Positions 6,749 to 13,329 of a stretch of 18,646 nucleotides of DNA are shown piece after piece (positions within the stretch are counted from its first letter, which is position 1; each line of letters opens with the position of its first letter). The stretch is from M55B157 sp964626275 (GTDB taxonomy: Bacteria > Actinomycetota > Actinomycetes > S36-B12), in the NCBI GenBank assembly GCA_964626275.1, contig CAZVCZ010000024.1:1-18646 (forward strand), in the 5' to 3' direction. The notes under the pieces were generated by a model, which saw only the letters and a list, made by a program, of their open reading frames with translations, was not told the DNA's origin and made no database searches. The position numbers and the translations under genes were made by a program.

Positions 6749-7677
6749 CCGCGATCCACCCCGATCTCGTGCTCACCGACGAGGTGCGGCAGGCCCTGAT
6801 CGACGGAAGGCCCGTGGTCGCCCTGGAGAGCACGATCATCAGCCACGGCATGCCATACCCACAGAATGTCGAGATGGCGGTGGAGGTGGAGCGGATCATC
6901 CGCGAGGGCGGTGCCGTTCCCGCCACGATCGCGGTGCTCGACGGACGCCCGCGAATCGGAGTGGAGGATGAGGATCTAGAACTGTTGGCTACCAGTGATG
7001 CGGTCCAGAAGGTGAGCGTTCGGGATCTCCCCTTCGTGATGTCCCAGCGCCGACACGGTGCGACGACTGTGGCCGCAACCATGCGACTGGCATCCCTCGC
7101 CGGTATCGCTGTCTTCGTCACCGGTGGATTAGGTGGTGTCCATCGGGGAGCCGAGCGCACCTTCGACGTCAGTGCGGATCTGACCGAGCTTTCCCGGAGC
7201 AATGTGGCCGTGGTGTCGGCCGGAGTGAAGTCGATCCTCGACATTGCTCTCACTTTGGAAACACTCGAGACACTGGGTGTTCCCGTCGTCGCCTACGGAA
7301 CCGATGAATTCCCGGCGTTCTTCTCGCGAGAGAGCGGATGTGCTGCCCCGCAACGGCTCGATGCGGTTTCAGATTTGGCGGCGCTCATGGATGCGAAGTG
7401 GCGACTGGGGCTCGACGGTGGCGTTGCCATCGTCAATCCGATTCGGGCCGAGGATGAGATCCCGGCAGATGAGATCAGTGGAATCATCGATCAGGCGCTC
7501 GAGGAGATGGACAGGCAGGGCATCAGTGGAAAGGATGCGACTCCATTCCTTCTCGCTCGCATCGTGGAGATCACTGAGGGTGCCAGCCTCGCAGCGAATA
7601 TCGCGCTGGTGAACAACAACGCTCATCTCGGGGCTGAGGTGGCGCGTGAATATGCCGCGTTGCGGACTCGCGCCTGA
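6745..7677 (+). CDS. psuG: Pseudouridine-5'-phosphate glycosidase
   Basis: This 310-residue PsuG/IndA family member splits pseudouridine 5'-phosphate into uracil and ribose 5-phosphate (EC 4.2.1.70), a cytoplasmic step of pseudouridine salvage. The residues known from the E. coli enzyme are all present: E28 (ALESTIISHGMP; E31 in E. coli), K89 (AVQKVSVRDLP; K93), H133 (GGLGGVHRGAE; H137), D145 (D149), K162 (SAGVKSILD; K166) and N285 (SLAANIALVNNNA; N289). Its length is normal for the family. The pathway normally also needs the kinase PsuK and an importer. Neither is intact here: upstream is an M20 hydrolase and downstream only a transporter-like remnant. PsuK may be encoded elsewhere. The start is set by the ATGA overlap and the AGGAGG site. 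Confidence 0.94.
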   Translation: MTAIHPDLVLTDEVRQALIDGRPVVALESTIISHGMPYPQNVEMAVEVERIIREGGAVPATIAVLDGRPRIGVEDEDLELLATSDAVQKVSVRDLPFVMSQRRHGATTVAATMRLASLAGIAVFVTGGLGGVHRGAERTFDVSADLTELSRSNVAVVSAGVKSILDIALTLETLETLGVPVVAYGTDEFPAFFSRESGCAAPQRLDAVSDLAALMDAKWRLGLDGGVAIVNPIRAEDEIPADEISGIIDQALEEMDRQGISGKDATPFLLARIVEITEGASLAANIALVNNNAHLGAEVAREYAALRTRA

Positions 7678-7781
7678 TTGATGGGCTCTCCTCTCCGGTA
7701 GCTGTCGCGGTCATGGCCCTCGGAATGCTGGTGCTGGCAGCGGTGCTCAGGCGACAAGTGAAGAGCACGTCGCTGTCGTAA
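7671..7781 (+). pseudogene. Possible 3' remnant of an integral membrane (transporter) gene
   Basis: In the frame one base behind psuG's, and overlapping its last codons, the DNA reads RLIDGLSSPVAVAVMALGML, then VLAAVLRRQVKSTSLS and TAA. A ~20-residue hydrophobic helix followed by RRQ and a short polar tail is what the last helix of an MFS-type transporter looks like. No start or ribosome-binding site makes it a convincing separate gene; the ATG at 7713 would give only 22 residues. I read it as the end of a transporter gene that once followed psuG and lost its body. This rests on appearance only, and a chance open frame cannot be excluded. Confidence 0.3.
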
Positions 7782-7812
7782 GACGGGCCAGCATCACACA
7801 CGTGCGGCAGGT

Positions 7813-8463
7813 TCAACCTCCCACCGGAATCGGCCAGAAGATGGCGAGGAACAGCAGGAGCGTGAGGACTACCGCAAGAGTTCCGAGGACGGTCGTCTTC
7901 GTTTGGTCGGGACGTGCCGTCATCCAGGATTTCGCGACCCTGCGAACGATGGGGCCAGCTATCCAGGAGACGCAAGCGACACCGAGCAGATTGGACAGCA
8001 GCAGCGTGGGCGCGAATGGCGCCGTCACGAACTGCAAGAGCAGGGAAATCAAGAAGATCGACGGATACAGCGCGACGACGGTAGATAACCAGATTTTCCA
8101 TGTCGGAACTTTGGTTGTTTGAGGATCGAACTGATACCAAAACGGTGTGAGGTAGTGCGGGTCGGTGCTGAATCGGTCTGCGCTATCAATCAAGGTTTCG
8201 ACGCGGGAGTGAAGTTCGTGCCAGGACGAGCTCTGCAACCACTGGCCCAAACTCTGTGATGAATCGAAGCGTACGACAAGTGTGTAGAAGTCCTGTCCTT
8301 CTGAAATGGGTTCAATCACCTCCCGGGAGAGGAAGCCCGGAAAGCGTGATTCGGCCATCCCCGATGAGGACAGCCACTCCTTGTATTCGTCGAGTTTCGA
8401 GCCTTTAGGTCGATGGACGACCACCAGCGTCTGCGGCATGGTTGTGTGGGGCGCAACTGACAT
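7813..8463 (-). CDS. Antibiotic-biosynthesis-monooxygenase (ABM) domain membrane protein
   Basis: With the chosen ATG the protein has 216 residues. Residues ~9-105 form a ferredoxin-like ABM domain. It starts TLVVVHRPKGSKLDEYKEWL, continues through FPGFLSREVIEP and FYTLVVRFDS, and ends in SLGQWLQSSSWHEL. A linker with HYLTPFWYQF leads to a C-terminal hydrophobic region with about three helices (near 120-145, 150-175 and 188-212). Membrane-tethered proteins of this build occur widely in bacteria and have no established reaction. ABM domains without a cofactor act as monooxygenases on quinone or polyketide substrates, but nothing here proves activity. A TTG at 8499 would add 12 residues, but it lies inside the -35 box of a well-formed promoter whose transcript would begin at this ATG. 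Codon choice is a little less GC-rich than in the flanking genes. Confidence 0.8.
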   Translation of the reverse strand: MSVAPHTTMPQTLVVVHRPKGSKLDEYKEWLSSSGMAESRFPGFLSREVIEPISEGQDFYTLVVRFDSSQSLGQWLQSSSWHELHSRVETLIDSADRFSTDPHYLTPFWYQFDPQTTKVPTWKIWLSTVVALYPSIFLISLLLQFVTAPFAPTLLLSNLLGVACVSWIAGPIVRRVAKSWMTARPDQTKTTVLGTLAVVLTLLLFLAIFWPIPVGG

Positions 8464-8470
8464 GTAAGTC

Positions 8471-8499
8471 AGGCTAGGCGACCCTGAGTCGCCGATCAA
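8471..8499 (-). promoter_or_regulatory. Leaderless sigma-70-type promoter of the ABM gene
   Basis: Minus strand: TTGATC (8499-8494), exactly 17 bases, TAGCCT (8476-8471), then seven bases (GACTTAC) to the ATG at 8463. This is the best-formed promoter in the window. It places the transcription start at or next to the A of the ATG, so the mRNA would have no leader, and no ribosome-binding site is present. Confidence 0.65.
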
Positions 8500-8522
8500 C
8501 GAGGCCCTGCGGAGCCGCTGTG

Positions 8523-8597
8523 GAGCCGCCTCGGGGAACCGTCGCTATGGCTCCTCCCAAATCCAAGCGGGCGGCTCCTTCAGAGCCGCCTCGGGGA
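8523..8597. repeat. 15-bp direct repeat of the tRNA-Thr 3' end
   Basis: GAGCCGCCTCGGGGA occurs at 8583-8597, inside the tRNA acceptor and T-arm 3' strands, and again at 8523-8537, 60 bases away. Beyond it the copy continues AACC after dropping ATTTG from the tRNA text, so the resemblance runs further into the T arm. A duplicated tRNA 3' end is the usual scar of site-specific integration, but only 45 bases separate the two copies, so no element is present now. Confidence 0.6.
8570..8590 (-). other. Perfect 8-bp hairpin joining the tRNA acceptor strand to its trailer
   Basis: On the minus strand GGCGGCTC (tRNA 3' acceptor strand and next bases), loop TGAAG, then GAGCCGCC. The trailer repeats the GCCGCC of the tRNA 5' end and can pair with the 3' acceptor strand. 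No U-run follows, so it is not a textbook intrinsic terminator. Confidence 0.5.
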
Positions 8598-8655
8598 TTT
8601 GAACCCCGGACCTACGCATTACGAGTGCGTTGCTCTACCCCTGAGCTAAGGCGGC
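8584..8655 (-). tRNA. tRNA-Thr (anticodon CGT)
   Basis: The minus strand folds into a standard 72-nt tRNA. The acceptor stem is GCCGCCT/AGGCGGC with discriminator T, and the D stem is GCTC/GAGC with loop AGGGGTA. The anticodon stem is ACGCA/TGCGT with loop CTCGTAA (anticodon CGT, reading ACG for Thr). The variable loop is AGGTC, and the T stem is CGGGG/CCCCG with loop TTCAAAT. CCA is not encoded. It lies 23 bp after the YihY gene on the same strand. A possible -10 box TAGCAT (8681-8676), sharing the TAG stop codon of that gene, lies 20 bases before the mature 5' end, but I see no good -35. Confidence 0.97.
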
Positions 8656-8678
8656 GTGCCCATGAGGGCCGCCCCATG

Positions 8679-9710
8679 CTACCGGTCTTCGGGAGATACG
8701 TCTGTCGAGGGTTGTTCGCTGGGGCTCGCCTCCACAGCGGCCATCACCGAGTCGGCTTCGGTGCGTTCCTCGACTCGGGTGCGCAGCAGCAACGATCTCT
8801 CATCGGCAGGGGTCGGATCACTGGTGACCAGGCTGCGTGGCCATAGGCGCTTACGCAGCACAACGGCGATCTCACCTGAAAAAACCAGACCCTGGCTGAC
8901 GATGTAGAACAGGGAGAACAGCCCGACCACCGCGGCGAAGGGGCCATACACGGCGCCCGCGCGACCGACGAACATGGTGAGGGCCCAACTGCCGAGCAAA
9001 GTCAGAATCGTCAGGATCGTTCCACCGATGATGACCGCGGGAATAGCGGGACGCCATGAGTGGGGACGGGCCGACAGCAGCGCCACGCTCGCGAGGAGCA
9101 ATGCGCACAGGATCAGCCAGATCACCAGCAGTCCGGGGAGCAGCGCTGGCGAACCGAGGTGGTTGACCAGGACGGCGACACCGCCAATTGCGCCAATGGC
9201 GAGAAGTAGCGTCAACAACGTGGCGAAGGCTCGCAAGTAGCGCGGGAAGAAACCGAAACGGTCTCGATGGGGCACACCCTGCAGCTGATTGATGATCTCG
9301 TAAGCGGTGAAGACGATGCCGTTTCCGGTGAAGAGGAGGCCGAGGATGCCGATGACCAAGGGCAGGGGTGAGGTGGGCATGGACTCGAGTGCAGAGTTCA
9401 CCGCGTCGGCGATCCCGTCCGGTACGACGGCTGCGATGAAGTCATCGCGGAGCTGGGGGTCATCGCGCAGGATCTGACTCGCTGACCACACGACGATGAG
9501 AAGGATAGGAATCGAACTCAGGAATCCGTAGTAGGTGAGCAGTGCGGACTGGCGTGCGCCGGCGTCCTCTCCGTATTTCTTGATCACTCCGTAGGGAAAG
9601 CCGAGGAGGGAGAATCGCCGCTGCAATCGATCGGCGGTACCTGCGATCCGCTGGGGGAGGGATTCCCGCCCGTCGACGTCCTGCTCAACCGTGGGACCCA
9701 CGGCCCCCAT
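8679..9710 (-). CDS. YihY/BrkB family inner-membrane protein
   Basis: From the ATG at 9710 the protein has 343 residues. After a charged N-terminus there are six transmembrane helices. The first begins at QSALLTYYGFLSSIPILLIV, and the set ends in the family's diagnostic last helix, VYGPFAAVVGLFSLFYIVSQ followed by GLVFSGEI. An acidic cytoplasmic tail of ~60 residues follows. The family was once annotated as ribonuclease BN and as the Bordetella serum-resistance factor BrkB; it is a membrane protein, possibly a transporter, of unproven function. Two starts are possible: this ATG, 10 bases after the kinase stop, or a GTG at 9758 that adds 16 residues and overlaps the kinase gene by 38 bp. Neither has a good ribosome-binding site. 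I prefer the ATG. It is the last gene of a three-gene unit with the kinase and a small membrane protein. Confidence 0.87.
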   Translation of the reverse strand: MGAVGPTVEQDVDGRESLPQRIAGTADRLQRRFSLLGFPYGVIKKYGEDAGARQSALLTYYGFLSSIPILLIVVWSASQILRDDPQLRDDFIAAVVPDGIADAVNSALESMPTSPLPLVIGILGLLFTGNGIVFTAYEIINQLQGVPHRDRFGFFPRYLRAFATLLTLLLAIGAIGGVAVLVNHLGSPALLPGLLVIWLILCALLLASVALLSARPHSWRPAIPAVIIGGTILTILTLLGSWALTMFVGRAGAVYGPFAAVVGLFSLFYIVSQGLVFSGEIAVVLRKRLWPRSLVTSDPTPADERSLLLRTRVEERTEADSVMAAVEASPSEQPSTDVSPEDR

Positions 9711-9720
9711 GCTGCCAGGG

Positions 9721-11457
9721 TCAGGGGAGGTGCGCGATGAGTTGGGTGCCACCGTCACGGTTGTCCAGGGAGAAGTTCCCTCGCGTGAGTCGAGCGATCA
9801 ACGCCATGCCCAGCCCAGGCTCACCATCGGTCAGGCCGCATCCATCGTCGGTGACGATGACCGTCACTCCATCCTCCGACCTTGCCACCTCGACGTCGAT
9901 GTGTTCGGCGTGCCCATGGCGGTAGGAATTTGCGAGCGCCTCCTCGACGATCGCGGGAATGTCCGGCCGATCATCGAGGGCAGCAACCTGGTCATCGAGG
10001 CGCATGGTGATCTCGCACATGGGTGACCACAGTGCGGTCACGTCGGCGAGATCCGCCTCGACGTTGCCGGAGTACTGGCTGATCTGTCGATCATGGTCGA
10101 GGGCATCGAGCGCCTCGCTGATGGCTGCGTCGATCGCTGCTTGGTCGCTATCTCGAGAAGCCCTCTCGATCGCCCCGGCACAGACGATGAGACGGGTTTG
10201 GACGCTGCCATGCAGCGCTCGAGCAGTCTCAGTCAACGCGTAGGCGAGTTCTTGATGGTAGGCAGCAGCGGTGATGTGCTGTTGAGCCACGTCGCCACGG
10301 AGTGACTCGAGAACCCTCGCTCGAACTCGGCCGATTGCGGCGACGAGTGAGGCTGCGATCAGTGCCGTGGAGACACCGATGATGATCGAGGCGGCTTCGG
10401 CTCCCGCTGCAGGGACATTCGCGGGGAGTAGAGCGAAGGCGAGGATGATCCCGTTCACCACGATGAGGGACAGCACGTAGATCACATGGCGTAGCCGAGG
10501 TGCTGCGCTGATGGCGCGATTGGCCAGGAAAAGGATGGTGAAGATCACGGCGGACATCCCGAGCACGGCCAAGGGTGCGAGCGTCGGGCCAACCGCGCGG
10601 ATCGAAGCCCCGGGCAGCCCGAGACCGATGAGCAGTGCGGTCGCGAGGGGGAGGAATCGTGGTTGGGAGATGAACTGGCGGAGAATGCCCGCGACCTTGG
10701 GTCGTGGATATTCGGACTCAGCCTCTTCATACAGTCGATGGCTGAGGTCTCGAACTGATCCCTGAGCGGTGTCGCGCAGGATCGTGGCGATTTCCAGGTC
10801 TGACCGGGGGTTGGTGCCCAGCACTGCCTTGGCCGCACGCTCACCGAGGATCGATTGGAGGCGCTCGCGGCCGTGGGTGAGATCCGTCTTCACCTGTTCA
10901 TCAACACGCGCGCGAATCTGTTGAGCGGCGACTGATTCGCGCAGAGAGGCAACTTCAAGTTCGACGCTTTTGGCGAGCAGTTCCTCTCGGGTGAATCGGA
11001 ACCGGTCTTGTGCCTCGAGGATCAACGAGACAATCACGCCCCACCCCACGGTGGTGATGCCGGCGAAGAGGAAGCGGATGGGCCACGGCACGATCGCGTC
11101 GACGCCGAGAATCGCATCCGAGATTTCCATGCCCGCGGCGTAGATGAAGCCAGCGGTCATATAGAAGGAGAAATACAGCCACAAGGGGATCGGCGTGATG
11201 GCCCGGTTGCGCATGAAGGTCAGCTGAGCAAGCCCGGCGAAGGAGACAGCGACCACCACGGCGCCTGCCGTGACCGTAGCGATCGTGGGGAACTCATCAG
11301 GCTGAACAGTGCGCGAGCCGAGGGTGCCCCCGGTGAGAACGATTTGGGGATAGGTCAGGAGGGTCCCGAAGACCACCACCTGCCAGGACAATGCCCGTCG
11401 ACCGGTGATGCGGAGCCACCATGGTGGCGACGAAGGTGCGGGATTCGGATGCGCCAT
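9721..11457 (-). CDS. Membrane sensor histidine kinase, 4TM-linker-4TM type (kinase 2)
   Basis: The protein has 578 residues from the ATG at 11457. Four N-terminal helices (about 24-46, 57-81, 91-112, 126-148) are followed by a charged helical linker (about 150-265). Four more helices lie at about 268-286, 291-313, 322-345 and 352-376, and a coiled coil leads to H416 in RALHGSVQTRL. The HATPase domain is complete: N-box EEALANSYRHG (N510), G1 VTDDGCGL (537-542) and G2 GLGMAL. As in kinase 1, the residue after the phospho-accepting His is Gly instead of Asp/Glu. The two proteins share layout, the linker motif VRDLSHRL (VRPMSHEL in kinase 1) and the DHp/HATPase spacing, so they are paralogues. 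No response regulator is adjacent; the signal and partner are unknown. Longer upstream starts would run into the neighbouring small gene and antisense to the Rid gene, so I reject them. Confidence 0.87.
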   Translation of the reverse strand: MAHPNPAPSSPPWWLRITGRRALSWQVVVFGTLLTYPQIVLTGGTLGSRTVQPDEFPTIATVTAGAVVVAVSFAGLAQLTFMRNRAITPIPLWLYFSFYMTAGFIYAAGMEISDAILGVDAIVPWPIRFLFAGITTVGWGVIVSLILEAQDRFRFTREELLAKSVELEVASLRESVAAQQIRARVDEQVKTDLTHGRERLQSILGERAAKAVLGTNPRSDLEIATILRDTAQGSVRDLSHRLYEEAESEYPRPKVAGILRQFISQPRFLPLATALLIGLGLPGASIRAVGPTLAPLAVLGMSAVIFTILFLANRAISAAPRLRHVIYVLSLIVVNGIILAFALLPANVPAAGAEAASIIIGVSTALIAASLVAAIGRVRARVLESLRGDVAQQHITAAAYHQELAYALTETARALHGSVQTRLIVCAGAIERASRDSDQAAIDAAISEALDALDHDRQISQYSGNVEADLADVTALWSPMCEITMRLDDQVAALDDRPDIPAIVEEALANSYRHGHAEHIDVEVARSEDGVTVIVTDDGCGLTDGEPGLGMALIARLTRGNFSLDNRDGGTQLIAHLP

Positions 11458-11477
11458 CACAAAGGGGAGGAGGTCGT

Positions 11478-11684
11478 CTAGCCGGTGATCTGCTTGATCC
11501 GCTTCCGGGTAAAGACTGCGGCCGTGCTGATCAACACTGTCGCGATGAGGAACACGATCGCGGTGATGTCGAGACCGCCGAGGACGATCCGGATGATGGT
11601 GGCCACAGCGAACAGGCCCGCACCCACCAGTTGAAGGATGAAAGAGAATTTCAACTGGCGCACGAGCACATCGTCTGCTGACAT
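11478..11684 (-). CDS. Small two-helix membrane protein of unknown function
   Basis: The protein has 68 residues. A polar N-terminus (MSADDVLVRQLKF) is followed by two hydrophobic helices (about 14-36 and 39-58) joined by GGLD, and a basic end (FTRKRIKQITG) that should stay in the cytoplasm. I do not recognise the family. It stands 20 bp upstream of kinase 2 on the same strand, so it is probably the first gene of that unit and could be a small partner of the sensor. There is no ribosome-binding site; a -10 box sits six bases before the ATG. Confidence 0.72.
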   Translation of the reverse strand: MSADDVLVRQLKFSFILQLVGAGLFAVATIIRIVLGGLDITAIVFLIATVLISTAAVFTRKRIKQITG

Positions 11685-11690
11685 AAGGCC

Positions 11691-11696
11691 ACCCTA
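11691..11696 (-). promoter_or_regulatory. Candidate leaderless -10 box before the small membrane protein and kinase 2
   Basis: Minus strand TAGGGT, six bases (GGCCTT), then the ATG at 11684. No recognisable -35. It lies between two divergent genes only 31 bp apart, overlapping the region that serves the Rid gene on the other strand. Confidence 0.4.
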
Positions 11697-11715
11697 TCGA
11701 CCAGGAGGTTCCCCC

Positions 11716-12108
11716 ATGAGCGAACTCATCGGCATCCCCAGCCCCTACACCTGGGATGCGCCCTTCCGTTATTCCCAGGCCACCCGAGTGGGGGATCTGT
11801 TGTTCGTCTCCGGTCAGGCCGCGGTGGGCCCAGACGGGCAGATCGTGGGCGAGGGTGACTTCGTCGCGCAGGCGGAATGCGCCTTCGAAAATCTCAAGAC
11901 GGTCCTCGAAGCTTCGGGCAGCAGCCTGAATCAGGTGGCGAAGGTGACCATCTTCCTCACCGACAAGGCTGACTTCCCCCACATACTCGACTGCCGCGAG
12001 AAGTACTTCTCGGCGCCCTACCCGGCTGACACGACCGTGGAGGTCACAGGTCTGGCGCTTCCCGGATTGATGGTCGAGGTCGAAGCGATTGCGGTCCTCA
12101 ACTCCTAG
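11716..12108 (+). CDS. Rid family (YjgF/YER057c/UK114) protein lacking the catalytic arginine
   Basis: The 130-residue protein has the length and fold signature of the family: an N-terminal strand with YSQATRVGDLLFVSGQAAVG, QAECAFENLKTVLEASGSSL, VAKVTIFLTDKADFPHI and the terminal GLMVEVEAIAVL. RidA proper deaminates reactive 2-aminoacrylate-type enamines and imines, using Arg105 (Salmonella numbering) within a P-A-R-x-x-V-E-V motif. Here the motif reads PADTTVEV and residue 105 is Asp. The protein therefore belongs to a Rid branch without the arginine, and imine deaminase activity should not be assumed. A strong AGGAGG (11703-11708) precedes the ATG by 7 nt. It is divergent from the kinase-2 unit and convergent, with nine intervening bases, with the RNA methyltransferase gene. 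Confidence 0.92.
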   Translation: MSELIGIPSPYTWDAPFRYSQATRVGDLLFVSGQAAVGPDGQIVGEGDFVAQAECAFENLKTVLEASGSSLNQVAKVTIFLTDKADFPHILDCREKYFSAPYPADTTVEVTGLALPGLMVEVEAIAVLNS

Positions 12109-12117
12109 CGCTCGCTC

Positions 12118-13329
12118 CTAGCGCGGAGGTGGCGTGAGCAACGCGATGCACTCCACATGATGGGTCATCGGAAAGGCATCGAAGGCGCGTAGTTGAGTCA
12201 ACTCCCAGCCTGATTTCTTCGCGACGGCGATGTCACGGCTCAGGGCGGCAGGGTCGCAGGCGACATAGGCGATCGCACGAGGGGAACGCGACAGGATGCT
12301 GGCCATGACGCGCGGTCCCGCTCCGGTCCGTGGGGGATCGAGCACCACGAGATCGCAGGAGGTCACCATCGTGCTGCGCAGCCAGCGGTGCGTGGTGCTC
12401 GCATGCAAGCGAACCTGCGGCAGATCGTGCAGGCTGCGTTTCGCGGAGCGGAGCACGAGTTCATCGGACTCGACAGCGTCGATGCGGCCATCGGGCCCGA
12501 TGTCGGCGGCGAGGGTGCCCGCGAAGAGGCCGGCGCCGGCATAGAGGTCGAGAAGATGCTCGCCCGCACGTGGCTGGAGCATCTCTCGCACGGTGTCGAC
12601 GAATGTCTCTGGCGCCCCCGGGTGAATCTGCCAGAACGACGTGGCGTCCATCCGCCACATCCGCCCTTCCACCACCTCATGCACACGTGCCTTTCCCGGT
12701 GCGGGATCGGGAACGGCGACGGCCGAGCCGACAGAGGGAGACACCGCGAGGACCTCGCGAGCTCCCGGCCACTCCCGACGGGTCACCTGAAGGTTGCGGA
12801 TGGCAGGTGCTGAGAGTAGGCAGGTGTCGACGGGCACGACTTCATGGGAGCGATAGCGCCGCAGCCCGACTCGACCGGTTCGGGTGACCGCGAAGCGCAT
12901 GCGGGTGCGCCACCCGAGTCCGTCCACATCGCCAGGCACCGATTCCACCTCGAGATTCAGCCATCGCTCAGGATCCTCACCGCCGAGTCGGGTGAGACTC
13001 TCCCTCACCACGGAGGCTTTCAAGGCCCGCTGACCCTCGAGGCTCACGTGTTGCCAATCGCAACCACCGCAGACCCCGGCATAGGGGCATGGCGGTACGA
13101 CGCGTTCGGCGGCGGGGCGGATGATCGCCTCGGCATCGGCGCGCACGAATCGCCCGTGGCGAGGCGCGTCGGTGACCCGAGCTCGCACCCGCTCTCCCGG
13201 CAGGCAGTAGCGCACGAAGAGCACCTGGCCTTCATGGCGGCCCACGCACACACCGCCGTGTGCGACCGCGGTGATTTCGACTTCGACGACATCCCCGCGA
13301 TTAAGGCCCGGTGCGTTGCCCTCCGTCAT
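12118..13329 (-). CDS. TRAM-domain, Fe-S, class I SAM RNA (uracil-C5)-methyltransferase
   Basis: This 403-residue enzyme belongs to the TrmA/RumA (RlmD) family, which makes 5-methyluridine in RNA. An N-terminal TRAM RNA-binding domain (about 8-66) is followed by cysteines C81, C87, C90 (CPYAGVCGGC) and C170 (VDTC). These are spaced as the [4Fe-4S] ligands of RumA. The SAM site is LLDLYAGAGLFAG; then come DPPRTG, the catalytic Cys in VACDPAALSRD (C358) and the general base in HHVEC (E393). The Fe-S ligands favour a 23S rRNA target over the tRNA enzyme TrmA, but the exact position (such as U747 or U1939) cannot be told. The ATG overlaps the TGA of trmB (ATGA), so the two RNA methyltransferases are translationally coupled. 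Confidence 0.92.
   Translation of the reverse strand: MTEGNAPGLNRGDVVEVEITAVAHGGVCVGRHEGQVLFVRYCLPGERVRARVTDAPRHGRFVRADAEAIIRPAAERVVPPCPYAGVCGGCDWQHVSLEGQRALKASVVRESLTRLGGEDPERWLNLEVESVPGDVDGLGWRTRMRFAVTRTGRVGLRRYRSHEVVPVDTCLLSAPAIRNLQVTRREWPGAREVLAVSPSVGSAVAVPDPAPGKARVHEVVEGRMWRMDATSFWQIHPGAPETFVDTVREMLQPRAGEHLLDLYAGAGLFAGTLAADIGPDGRIDAVESDELVLRSAKRSLHDLPQVRLHASTTHRWLRSTMVTSCDLVVLDPPRTGAGPRVMASILSRSPRAIAYVACDPAALSRDIAVAKKSGWELTQLRAFDAFPMTHHVECIALLTPPPR

Noticed and set aside
8464..8499. TTG-started longer ABM protein
   Set aside because: The extra codons coincide with a well-formed -35/-10 promoter pointing at ATG 8463.
8570..8590. Intrinsic terminator of tRNA-Thr
   Set aside because: The hairpin uses the mature tRNA acceptor strand and is followed by CGCTTGGATTTGGG, not a U-tract, so I list it only as a competing structure.
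11458..11982. N-terminal extension of kinase 2 to a 753-residue protein
   Set aside because: The added part runs antisense through the Rid gene and through the small membrane-protein gene and reads as unstructured, Arg/His-rich text. The hydrophobic N-terminus of the kinase begins just after ATG 11457.
12100..12130. Shared terminator between the Rid gene and the RNA methyltransferase gene
   Set aside because: The nine-base gap contains only a short direct repeat (CTCCTAGCGC twice), with no stable hairpin and no U-run.
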